Assembly: GCA_027349605.1 (NCBI GenBank) | Contig: DAIEMM010000067.1 | Span: 1-5,718, forward strand | Reading direction: 5' to 3' | Length of the DNA stretch: 5,718 bases | DNA from: Anaeromyxobacteraceae bacterium | GTDB taxonomy: Bacteria > Myxococcota > Myxococcia > Myxococcales > Anaeromyxobacteraceae | In this document: positions 1 to 5,718 of the stretch, one piece after another | How positions within the stretch are numbered: position 1 is the first letter of the stretch | Layout: each line of letters begins with the position of its first letter | Notes under the pieces: model-generated | Told to the model about the DNA's origin: nothing | Databases searched by the model: none | What the model saw: only the letters and a program-made list of their open reading frames with translations | Made by a program: the position numbers and the translations under genes

Positions 1-796
1 CGAATACGTCGGCAACATCCGCGACACCGTGAAGTCCTTCTGGCACGGGATGTCGGTCACCCTGTCCCAGGTGCTGCGCCGCCCCATCACCCAGCAGTAT
101 CCGGACCGGCTCGAGCTGCCCATCCAGGACATCCTGCCGCCCCGCTACCGCGGCTTCCTCGAGGTGGACGTCGACATCTGCACCGGCTGCCAGGCCTGCG
201 AGCGCGCCTGTCCCATCAGCTGCATCCAGATCGAGCTGGAGAAGGACCCGGCCAATCCCAAGCAGCGCGTGGTGACCCAGTTCGACATCGACGAGGCCAA
301 GTGCATGTTCTGTGGCCTCTGCGTCGAGCCTTGCCCGACCGGCGCCATCCAGCACACCCGGGAGTTCGAGGCCACCCAGCGGTCGGTCCGCAACCTGGTC
401 TTCCGCTGGGCCGATCCCCTGAAGCCCTTCCCGGTCTACAAGGTCGTGAAGGGAGCGCCCTACATCCCGCGCGCGCCGCTCGGGTCGCTGGTGCGCGAGG
501 TCATCGCCCGGCGGCGCTGGGACGCGCCGGCCATGACCTACCTGCCGCCCGAGCCGCTCAAGGCCCCGCCGCCTCCTCCTCCCAAGCCGGCTCCGGCCGC
601 GAAGCCCGCCGCCCCTGCCGCCGCCAAGCCGGCCGCCGCTCCGGCGGCTGCGGCTCCTGCCGCTCCTGCGGCTCCTGCGGCTCCTGCGGCCCCTGCGGCG
701 GCTCCCGCCGCCACCGCCGCCGTCCCCCCGGCCGCCGCGCCGGCGCCCGCTCCCGCCGCCGTCCCGGCTCCGAAGCCGGACGAGCCCAAGCCCTGA
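1..796 (+). CDS. nuoI: NADH-quinone oxidoreductase subunit I (2x[4Fe-4S]), 5' end probably outside window
   Basis: Peripheral-arm subunit of complex I that carries clusters N6a and N6b and relays electrons toward N2 and quinone. Numbering from the GTG at 29, the first cluster motif is C51-x2-C54-x2-C57-x3-C61-P and the second is C92-x2-C95-x2-C98-x3-C102-P, the classic double ferredoxin pattern. The frame is open to the window edge, with nine more residues (EYVGNIRDT) before the GTG. With them, the distance to the conserved 'QYP' motif matches E. coli NuoI, and there is no Shine-Dalgarno before the GTG. The true start is therefore probably upstream; GTG 29 and ATG 50 are the alternatives. The ferredoxin core is complete by about residue 172. 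Residues 173-255 are an unusual Pro-then-Ala/Pro-rich tail with scattered Lys, ending KPDEPKP. E. coli NuoI (about 180 residues) lacks such a tail. The TGA at 794-796 lies 13 nt before nuoJ. Confidence 0.95.
   Translation, partial: EYVGNIRDTVKSFWHGMSVTLSQVLRRPITQQYPDRLELPIQDILPPRYRGFLEVDVDICTGCQACERACPISCIQIELEKDPANPKQRVVTQFDIDEAKCMFCGLCVEPCPTGAIQHTREFEATQRSVRNLVFRWADPLKPFPVYKVVKGAPYIPRAPLGSLVREVIARRRWDAPAMTYLPPEPLKAPPPPPPKPAPAAKPAAPAAAKPAAAPAAAAPAAPAAPAAPAAPAAAPAATAAVPPAAAPAPAPAAVPAPKPDEPKP
653..697 (+). repeat. In-frame 9-nt tandem repeat coding Ala-Pro-Ala in the nuoI tail
   Basis: Five consecutive 9-nt units with consensus GCTCCTGCG start at 653, 662, 671, 680 and 689. The first unit differs at its last base (GCTCCTGCC) and the fifth at its third base (GCCCCTGCG). 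Each unit encodes Ala-Pro-Ala, at residues 209-223 counted from the GTG at 29. The near identity of codons as well as residues suggests recent slippage or unit duplication within a low-complexity tail. Because the unit is a multiple of three, copy changes keep the frame. Confidence 0.85.
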
Positions 797-809
797 CCGA
801 GAGCCCCGC

Positions 810-1439
810 ATGCGAACCAAGAAGAAGCTCATCGCCTGGACCCTCGGCAGCGCCGCCGTAATCGGCGCCGTCGGCGTCCTCTCCGCGCGCCTTTCCCCGG
901 CCCTCGCCGCCGGCGGCGCCCGCCCGGTGGCCGGGCCGTTCACGCTGGCCGACGGGGTCTTCTACGCCGTGGCCGCGCTCACGGTAGGAGGCGCCGCGGC
1001 CGTCGCCCTCTCGCGCAACATCCTCTACTCGGCTCTCGGGCTGCTCGCCTCGCTCCTGGGAGTGGCGGGGCTCTACGTCTTCCTCTCGGCCGACTTCGTC
1101 GCCGTCGCGCAGGTGTTCATCTACATCGGCGGCGTCCTCGTCCTGATCCTCTTCGCGGTCATGCTCACGAACCGCATCGGCGAGGTGAACATCTCCAACG
1201 CCAGCCTGGGCTGGGCCAGCGGCGGCCTGCTCGCCGCGGTCCTGCTCGGACTCCTCCTGGTGGTCGCCTTCGAGATCCCCTGGGCCGTGCGGCCCATGGC
1301 CGGGACCCCGACCACGGCGCCCATCGGGCACGCGCTCCTCCAGCAGTGGCTGCTCCCCTTCGAGCTCGCCTCGCTCATCCTGCTCGCCACCCTCATCGGC
1401 GCCATCATCATCGCCCGCAAGGAGATCCGGGCCGAGTAG
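810..1439 (+). CDS. nuoJ: NADH-quinone oxidoreductase subunit J
   Basis: Membrane-arm subunit (ND6 family) that with NuoK, NuoA and NuoH links quinone chemistry to the antiporter-like subunits. The product is 209 residues with five expected helices at about 48-67, 70-92, 97-119, 138-155 and 185-203. Helix 3 holds the conserved stretch around Q101-V-F-I-Y105-I-G-G, the region of the family's pi-bulge. The C-terminal signature LLPFELASLILLATLIGA (residues 181-198) is typical of NuoJ. The protein is longer than usual because of about 45 N-terminal residues that look like a signal peptide: MRTKKK, a hydrophobic run 7-24, then SPALAAGGA. The ATG at 810 is chosen because a weak GAGAG (799-803) precedes it by 6 nt and it closes the gap to nuoI. 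An in-frame GTG at 927 would give 170 residues, nearer the family norm, but has no evident ribosome binding site. Confidence 0.93.
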   Translation: MRTKKKLIAWTLGSAAVIGAVGVLSARLSPALAAGGARPVAGPFTLADGVFYAVAALTVGGAAAVALSRNILYSALGLLASLLGVAGLYVFLSADFVAVAQVFIYIGGVLVLILFAVMLTNRIGEVNISNASLGWASGGLLAAVLLGLLLVVAFEIPWAVRPMAGTPTTAPIGHALLQQWLLPFELASLILLATLIGAIIIARKEIRAE

Positions 1440-1443
1440 GCCC

Positions 1444-1448
1444 GAGGA
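1444..1448 (+). promoter_or_regulatory. Ribosome binding site of nuoK
   Basis: GAGGA lies 5 nt before the ATG at 1454, in the 14-nt gap after the nuoJ stop. It settles the nuoK start: the same frame is open upstream to 1346, but that extension overlaps nuoJ and is not NuoK-like. Confidence 0.7.
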
Positions 1449-1453
1449 CGCCC

Positions 1454-1762
1454 ATGACCCCCACCCTCTCCCACTACCTGGCGGTCGCCGCGATCCTCTT
1501 CGCGCTCGGCCTCTTCACCGTGCTCACCCGGCGCAACGCCGTCGCCGTCCTGATGGGCGTCGAGCTGATGCTGAACGCCTCCAACGTCAACCTGGTCGCC
1601 TTCAACAAGTTCGTGGTGGGCGGGCTCACCGGCCAGACCTTCGCCCTCTTCGTCGTCGTGCTGGCGGCGGCCGAGGCCGCGGTCGGCCTGGCCATCGTGC
1701 TCAGCATCTTCCACACCTTCAAGACCATCGACGTCCGCGCTGCGGACCTGATGCGAGAGTGA
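1454..1762 (+). CDS. nuoK: NADH-quinone oxidoreductase subunit K
   Basis: Small membrane subunit (ND4L/MrpC-like family) of 102 residues, the normal length, with three hydrophobic helices at about 6-24, 28-50 and 61-86. It carries the two buried glutamates of the complex I central axis: E37 in MGVELMLNASNVNLVAF (corresponding to E. coli E36) and E74 in AAAEAAVGLAI (corresponding to E. coli E72). These residues form part of the E-channel that couples quinone reduction to proton movement. The start at 1454 is supported by GAGGA upstream and by homology: MTPTLSHYL leads straight into helix 1. The gene follows nuoJ by 14 nt and its TGA is 1 nt before the nuoL ATG, so K and L are probably translationally coupled. 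Nothing is missing or odd in the product. Confidence 0.97.
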   Translation: MTPTLSHYLAVAAILFALGLFTVLTRRNAVAVLMGVELMLNASNVNLVAFNKFVVGGLTGQTFALFVVVLAAAEAAVGLAIVLSIFHTFKTIDVRAADLMRE

Positions 1763-1763
1763 G

Positions 1764-4247
1764 ATGGAACACGCGACCCAACACCTCGGACCCACGGTGG
1801 TCCACGCGGCGGGCTACCTCTGGCTCATCCCGCTCTTCCCGGCCGTCGGCGCGCTGATCAACTCCCTGTTCGGCATCCGCATCCAGCGGACCCTGGGCAA
1901 GAAGTGGAACCACGGCATCGCCATCGCGATGATGACGCTGTCGTTCCTGGTCGCGCTCCGGGCGTTCCTCCAGATGCTCGGGCTGCCGGGCGGCGAGCGG
2001 TTCCTGCAGGACACGCTCTGGAACATGCTCAGCGCCGGCCCGCTGCGGTTCGACCTGGCCTTCGCCCTCGATCCGCTCTCCATGATGATGGTGCTCATCA
2101 TCACCTTCATCGGGACGCTCATCCACGTCTTCTCGGTCGGCTACATGGCCGACGAGCCGTCCTACTGGCGCTTCTTCGCCTACCTGAACCTGTTCGTCTT
2201 CGCGATGCTGCTGCTGGTCATGGGCGACAACTTCGCGGTGATGTTCTTCGGCTGGGAGGGCGTGGGCCTGGCGTCCTACCTGCTCATCAGCTTCTGGTAC
2301 ACCGACATCGAGAAGGCCAAGGCCGGCATGAAGGCCTTCGTGGTCAACCGCTTCGGCGACTTCGGCTTCCTCATCGGCCTGTTCCTGCTGTTCTGGTCGC
2401 TGGGCGGCATCTGGGAGCCGCGCGCCGACGCACGCTCGGTGACCTACGTCCCGGAGATCGGCTACAAGGCCGACCCGGCGGCCGCCAACCCGTTCGAGTC
2501 CACCGGACCCCGCGCCGCCGTCGTCGACGGGCACGCCATCCCGATCGGCCCCACCCTCAACTTCCGCGAGCTGCGCGACCAGATCGTGATCGAGGGCACC
2601 GGGGTCGGGGAGCACCTGCGCCACCAGAAGGTCTGGGGCGTCATGCTGCTCACGCTGGTGGGCATGCTGATGTTCGTCGGCGCCATGGGCAAGAGCGCCC
2701 AGCTCCCCCTCTACGTCTGGCTCCCGGACGCGATGGCCGGCCCCACGCCGGTCTCCGCCCTGATCCACGCCGCCACCATGGTCACCGCCGGCGTCTACAT
2801 GGTGGCCCGGCTCTCGTACATCTACGCGATGTCCCCCACCGCCATGGGCTGGGTGGCGACCGTCGGCATCCTCACCGCCTTCTTCGCCGCGACCATCGGG
2901 TTCTTCCAGTACGACATCAAGAAGGTCCTGGCCTACTCCACGGTCTCCCAGCTCGGGTTCATGTTCGTGGGCGTGGGCGTGGGCGCCTACTGGGCGGGCA
3001 CCTACCACCTGCTCACCCACGCCTTCTTCAAGGCCACGCTGTTCCTCGGGTCGGGCTCGGTGATCCTGGGCTGCCACCACGAGCAGGACATGCGGAAGAT
3101 GGGCGGCCTGAAGAAGCTCATGCCGGTGACGGCCTGGACCTACCTCATCGCCACCTGGGCCATCGCCGGCTTCCCCTGGGCCAGCGGCTTCTACTCGAAG
3201 GACGAGATCCTCTGGAAGGCCTTCACCCAGCGCGGCATGGAGCTCTTCGGGACCCCCACCCCGTGGCTCGGCCCGGCCATCTTCGTCGTCGGCCTGCTGA
3301 CCGCCACCGGGACCAGCTTCTACATGTTCCGCAGCTACTACATGACCTTCACCGGCCACTACCGGGGAGGCGCCGGGCACGCGGAGGAGCACGACGAGGA
3401 TCCGCACTCCGCCCACGCCGCCCCGCACCACGCGACCGCCGGCCACCCCCAGGACAACGAGGATCCGGTCGTCCACGGCGCGCACGCTGCGGCGCCGCAC
3501 GCGGGCCACGGCCACGACGACCACGGCGCCCACGGGCATGCCGCCCCCGCCGCCGCGCACGTCGCCCACGCGGCCCCGGCGCACGACGACCACGGTCACC
3601 ACGGCTGGCAGCCGCACGAGTCGCCGCGTTCCATCACCTGGGTGCTTGCCACGCTCGCCTTCGGCGCGGTGGCCGTCTCCTTCCTCGGCATCCCGCTCCT
3701 GTGGACCGGCCACGAGCCGATCCTGGAGCACTGGCTCGCCCCGGCGCTCCCCGCCGAGGTGACCTTCCTGCACTTCGGCCACTCCACCGAGTGGCTCTTC
3801 CAGGCCATGGGCGTCGGCGCGGCCACCATCGGGTGGTTCTTCGCCATGAAGCTCTTCAAGGACGGGAAGAGCCGCGTGCCGCACGACCTCAAGACCCGCT
3901 ACTTCGGGTTCTGGACGGTGGTCTACAACAAGTACTACGTCGACGAGGCCTACCACGCACTGGTGGTCCGGCCGGCGCTCTTCCTGGCGGCCTTCCTGTC
4001 CTGGTTCGACCAGCACGTCATCGACTGGTTCGTGAACTTCGTCGGCTGGGTGGCCCGCCTCTTCGCGGCCATCGACGACGCCATCGACAAGTACATCGTC
4101 GATGGCGCCGTGAACGGCGTGGGAGGCCTCACCCGCGAGGGTGGGCGCGTCCTCCGCCGCATCGAGACCGGCCGCATCCAGACCTACCTCTACGGCGCGG
4201 CCCTCGGGTCGCTGCTCGTCGTCCTTCTCAACTTCCTCTTCCGCTAG
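1764..4247 (+). CDS. nuoL: NADH-quinone oxidoreductase subunit L, with long His-rich loop
   Basis: Distal antiporter-like proton-pumping subunit of complex I (ND5 family) in the inner membrane. Key residues are present: E165 in FFGWEGVGLASYLL, K310 in GKSAQLPLYVWLPDAM, H335 in SALIHAATMVTAGVY, K423 in HAFFKATLFLGSGS and K479 in FYSKDEILW. By my alignment from memory these match E. coli E144, K229, H254, K342 and K399. The C-terminus has NKYYVDEAY (722-730), typical of NuoL at the start of the lateral helix HL, then a last helix at about 807-825. The protein has 827 residues against 613 in E. coli. The excess is mainly a 50-60-residue insert between helices 6 and 7 (about 216-290), a His-rich loop between helices 13 and 14 (about 531-620), and a longer HL region. 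The start follows the nuoK TGA by 1 nt, with GAGAG at 1755-1759 inside nuoK. Confidence 0.97.
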   Translation: MEHATQHLGPTVVHAAGYLWLIPLFPAVGALINSLFGIRIQRTLGKKWNHGIAIAMMTLSFLVALRAFLQMLGLPGGERFLQDTLWNMLSAGPLRFDLAFALDPLSMMMVLIITFIGTLIHVFSVGYMADEPSYWRFFAYLNLFVFAMLLLVMGDNFAVMFFGWEGVGLASYLLISFWYTDIEKAKAGMKAFVVNRFGDFGFLIGLFLLFWSLGGIWEPRADARSVTYVPEIGYKADPAAANPFESTGPRAAVVDGHAIPIGPTLNFRELRDQIVIEGTGVGEHLRHQKVWGVMLLTLVGMLMFVGAMGKSAQLPLYVWLPDAMAGPTPVSALIHAATMVTAGVYMVARLSYIYAMSPTAMGWVATVGILTAFFAATIGFFQYDIKKVLAYSTVSQLGFMFVGVGVGAYWAGTYHLLTHAFFKATLFLGSGSVILGCHHEQDMRKMGGLKKLMPVTAWTYLIATWAIAGFPWASGFYSKDEILWKAFTQRGMELFGTPTPWLGPAIFVVGLLTATGTSFYMFRSYYMTFTGHYRGGAGHAEEHDEDPHSAHAAPHHATAGHPQDNEDPVVHGAHAAAPHAGHGHDDHGAHGHAAPAAAHVAHAAPAHDDHGHHGWQPHESPRSITWVLATLAFGAVAVSFLGIPLLWTGHEPILEHWLAPALPAEVTFLHFGHSTEWLFQAMGVGAATIGWFFAMKLFKDGKSRVPHDLKTRYFGFWTVVYNKYYVDEAYHALVVRPALFLAAFLSWFDQHVIDWFVNFVGWVARLFAAIDDAIDKYIVDGAVNGVGGLTREGGRVLRRIETGRIQTYLYGAALGSLLVVLLNFLFR
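3357..3617 (+). other. His-rich loop-coding segment within nuoL
   Basis: Codons for NuoL residues 532-618 include 23 histidines with Asp/Glu, Ala, Gly and Pro, in motifs such as HGHDDHGAHGH and HDDHGHH. The segment sits directly after the helix ending FRSYYMTFTG and before ITWVLATLAFG, so it is a soluble loop. By the standard NuoL topology this loop faces the cytoplasm (inference). The frame is uninterrupted and the flanking helices are intact, so this is an insertion in a working protein, not a frameshift product. Confidence 0.85.
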
Positions 4248-4250
4248 GAG
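4246..4250 (+). promoter_or_regulatory. Ribosome binding site of nuoM, overlapping the nuoL stop codon
   Basis: AGGAG lies 9 nt before the ATG at 4260, and its first two bases are the last two bases of the nuoL TAG stop (4245-4247). A ribosome terminating nuoL therefore sits on the nuoM initiation signal, which suggests coupled translation of L and M. It is the strongest Shine-Dalgarno in the window. Confidence 0.75.
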
Positions 4251-4259
4251 ATCGGCTTC

Positions 4260-5718
4260 ATGATCCGCCCCGACAACGTGCTGGTTTGGGCCACATTCCT
4301 CCCGGTCATCGGCGCCGCCGTCATCCTGGCGCTGATGGTGGTGAGGCACTTCCTCGACCTCCCGAAGAGGTTCCTCGACCAGGCCTCCCGCTGGATCACC
4401 CTGGTGGCCAGCGCCCTCATGATGCTGACCACGTTCCTGGCCTGGAACTGGTTCGACCCCAATGCCCAGGGACTCCTCGTCCAGGGCAAGGCCACCGGCG
4501 TCCAGATGGTGAGCCGCGCGGTCTGGATCCGCCCGTTCAACGTGGAGTGGTTCGTCGGCGTCGACGGGCTCTCCATCTCGATGGTGCTCCTCACCGGCCT
4601 CATCTCCTTCGTGGCCGCCATCGCGTCCATGCCCTGGTGGCAGGGCGGGAAGAAGGCCATCGGCCTCGCCGGGATGGACGAGGACGACCACGGGCACGGC
4701 CACGACGAGCACCACCCCAAGCACTTCTCGGTACGGATGGTGCCCGGCTACATGATCCTGCTGCTCCTCCTCATGACCGGCATGATGGGCACCTTCGTCG
4801 CGCTGGACATGTTCCTCTTCTACGTCTTCTGGGAGGTCATGCTCCTCCCGATGTACTTCCTCATCGGCGTCTGGGGCGGCCCGCGCCGCGAGTACGCGGC
4901 CATCAAGTTCTTCCTGTACACGCTGGCGGGCTCGGTCCTCATGCTGCTGGCCATCATCGCCGTCTACTACCGCAGCCTGCCGGCGGTGCTCGCCGACGGG
5001 ACCCTGTCGGCCAAGCATACCTTCAACCTGCTCGAGCTCGCCGCCCAGGGGCGCGCCGGGCACTTCGCCTCGGCGGGCACCATCCTCGGGGTCGCCTTCA
5101 CCAAGATCGTCTTCGTGGCCTTCTTCATCGGGTTCGCCATCAAGATCCCGATGTTCCCCTTCCACACCTGGTTGCCGGACGCCCACGTCGAGGCGCCCAC
5201 CCCCATCTCGGTCATCCTGGCCGGCATCCTCCTCAAGATGGGTCCCTACGGAATCCTGCGCTTCAACTACCCGCTGCTGCCCGACGCCACCGAGTGGGCC
5301 GCCAACGCCATCGCGGTGTTCGGCGTGATCAACATCATCTACGCCGCCTACGTGGCCCTGGCCCAGCGCGACATCAAGAAGATGGTGGCCTACTCCTCGG
5401 TCTCGCACATGGGCTTCACCCTGCTCGGCATGGCCGCCATGACCCCCATGGCCATCTCCGGCGCGGTGTACAACATGTTCACCCACGGCATCATCAGCCC
5501 GGCACTCTTCCTCATCGTGGGCGTGATCTACGACCGCGCCCACCACCGCGACATGGACCGGTTCGGCGGCCTGGCCAAGGAGCTGCCGGAGTACAGCGGC
5601 CTCACCGGGCTCGCCTTCTTCGCCTCGCTGGGGCTCCCGGGCCTGGCCGGCTTCATCTCCGAGTTCATGGTCTTCTCCGGGGCCTTCCCGGTCTTCATGA
5701 CCTACACCATCGTCTCGG
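4260..5718 (+). CDS. nuoM: NADH-quinone oxidoreductase subunit M (3' end beyond window)
   Basis: Antiporter-like proton-pumping subunit (ND4 family), next to NuoL in the membrane arm. I translated 486 residues from the ATG at 4260 to the window edge with no stop. Key residues are present: E192 in FYVFWEVMLLPMYFLIGVWG, K295 in GFAIKIPMFPFHTWLPDAH, K326 in LAGILLKMGPYGILRF and E468 in GFISEFMVF. By my alignment from memory these match E. coli E144, K234, K265 and E407. The motif RDIKKMVAYSSVSHMGF (370-386) is also family-typical. Relative to E. coli there is an insert of about 13 residues in the loop at about 240-265, and a short His/Asp-rich loop at 140-155 between predicted helices 3 and 4. 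AGGAG at 4246-4250 supports the start. E. coli NuoM is about 509 residues, so perhaps 10-15% of this one, including its last helices, is missing from the window. Confidence 0.96.
   Translation, partial: MIRPDNVLVWATFLPVIGAAVILALMVVRHFLDLPKRFLDQASRWITLVASALMMLTTFLAWNWFDPNAQGLLVQGKATGVQMVSRAVWIRPFNVEWFVGVDGLSISMVLLTGLISFVAAIASMPWWQGGKKAIGLAGMDEDDHGHGHDEHHPKHFSVRMVPGYMILLLLLMTGMMGTFVALDMFLFYVFWEVMLLPMYFLIGVWGGPRREYAAIKFFLYTLAGSVLMLLAIIAVYYRSLPAVLADGTLSAKHTFNLLELAAQGRAGHFASAGTILGVAFTKIVFVAFFIGFAIKIPMFPFHTWLPDAHVEAPTPISVILAGILLKMGPYGILRFNYPLLPDATEWAANAIAVFGVINIIYAAYVALAQRDIKKMVAYSSVSHMGFTLLGMAAMTPMAISGAVYNMFTHGIISPALFLIVGVIYDRAHHRDMDRFGGLAKELPEYSGLTGLAFFASLGLPGLAGFISEFMVFSGAFPVFMTYTIVS
4677..4724 (+). 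other. Short His/Asp-rich loop-coding segment within nuoM
   Basis: Codons for NuoM residues 140-155 read DEDDHGHGHDEHHPKH, with six histidines in residues 144-155. It lies between the helix ending SFVAAIASMPWW and the helix beginning PGYMILLLLL, hence in a loop predicted to be cytoplasmic. It shares the 14-base string CACGGCCACGACGA (4695-4708) with the His-rich segment of nuoL (3507-3520). Confidence 0.8.

Noticed and set aside
301..861. Alternative + frame across the nuoI 3' half and into nuoJ
   Set aside because: It is an Arg/Ala/Gly/Pro-rich shadow of nuoI with no start signal, and its stop-free length follows from GC bias.
558..1331. Antisense frame opposite the nuoI tail and nuoJ
   Set aside because: Low-complexity Glu/Gly/Arg composition, no ribosome binding site or domain, fully overlapped by genuine genes.
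1346..1453. Upstream extension of nuoK to an ATG at 1346
   Set aside because: It would overlap nuoJ by 94 nt with an Arg/His-rich, non-membrane leader. The ATG at 1454 has GAGGA in front and gives the standard 102-residue NuoK.
3357..3617. Possibility that the His-rich segment is a frameshift or assembly artefact
   Set aside because: The frame is the same before and after, conserved helices flank it, and the following PHESP motif is family-typical, so it is a real insertion.
3538..3762. Small + frame within the His-rich part of nuoL
   Set aside because: A Pro/Arg/Thr/Ser-rich shadow in another frame; the NuoL frame continues intact into conserved C-terminal helices.
1719..5546. A stop-free antisense reading frame of about 1275 codons opposite nuoL and nuoM
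   Set aside because: Its product is low-complexity (His, Asp, Glu, Gly, Val, Arg) with no recognisable domain, and it mirrors strongly coding, conserved + strand genes. Long antisense open frames are expected where third codon positions are nearly all G or C.
1764..5718. NuoL/NuoM as Mrp antiporter or membrane-bound hydrogenase subunits instead of complex I
   Set aside because: The I-J-K-L-M order, the two-cluster NuoI, and the NuoL-specific C-terminus (NKYYVDEAY, lateral helix) point to complex I.
1..5718. Internal promoters, terminators, tRNA or other RNA genes, CRISPR, IS elements
   Set aside because: Coding sequence is nearly continuous with gaps of at most 14 nt, and I saw no hairpin plus T-run, repeat-spacer pattern, terminal inverted repeats or tRNA-like stretch.

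Overview
The window is a slice through a bacterial NADH:quinone oxidoreductase (respiratory complex I, NDH-1) operon. All five genes are on the + strand in the canonical order nuoI-nuoJ-nuoK-nuoL-nuoM. The DNA is very GC-rich, with G or C at most third codon positions, and the proteins look proteobacterial/myxobacterial in style. My best guess for the source is a high-GC Myxococcota (Anaeromyxobacter-like) or related delta-proteobacterial lineage. That is inference from composition and overall feel, not from a database match.

Layout: nuoI (5' end probably just outside the window) encodes the 2x[4Fe-4S] ferredoxin-like subunit and ends in a roughly 80-residue Ala/Pro-rich tail. nuoJ follows after 13 nt and nuoK after 14 nt. 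nuoL starts 1 nt after the nuoK stop. nuoM starts 12 nt after the nuoL stop and runs off the right edge. No gap exceeds 14 nt, and I see no internal promoter, terminator, RNA gene, mobile element or CRISPR array. Everything reads as one translationally compact transcript.

Function: NuoI carries clusters N6a and N6b, which pass electrons toward N2 and the quinone site. NuoJ and NuoK form part of the membrane-arm link and the E-channel. NuoL and NuoM are the distal antiporter-like subunits that pump protons. The expected key charged residues of K, L and M (the Glu/Lys/His of the membrane axis) are all present, so the complex looks functional.

The core is ordinary. The lineage-specific additions are more notable: a long His-rich loop in NuoL (23 His in 87 residues), a short His/Asp-rich loop in NuoM, both predicted on the cytoplasmic face; an Ala/Pro tail on NuoI with an in-frame 9-nt tandem repeat; a signal-peptide-like N-terminal extension on NuoJ; and an extra predicted periplasmic loop in NuoL. 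I found no evidence of a wholly new system.
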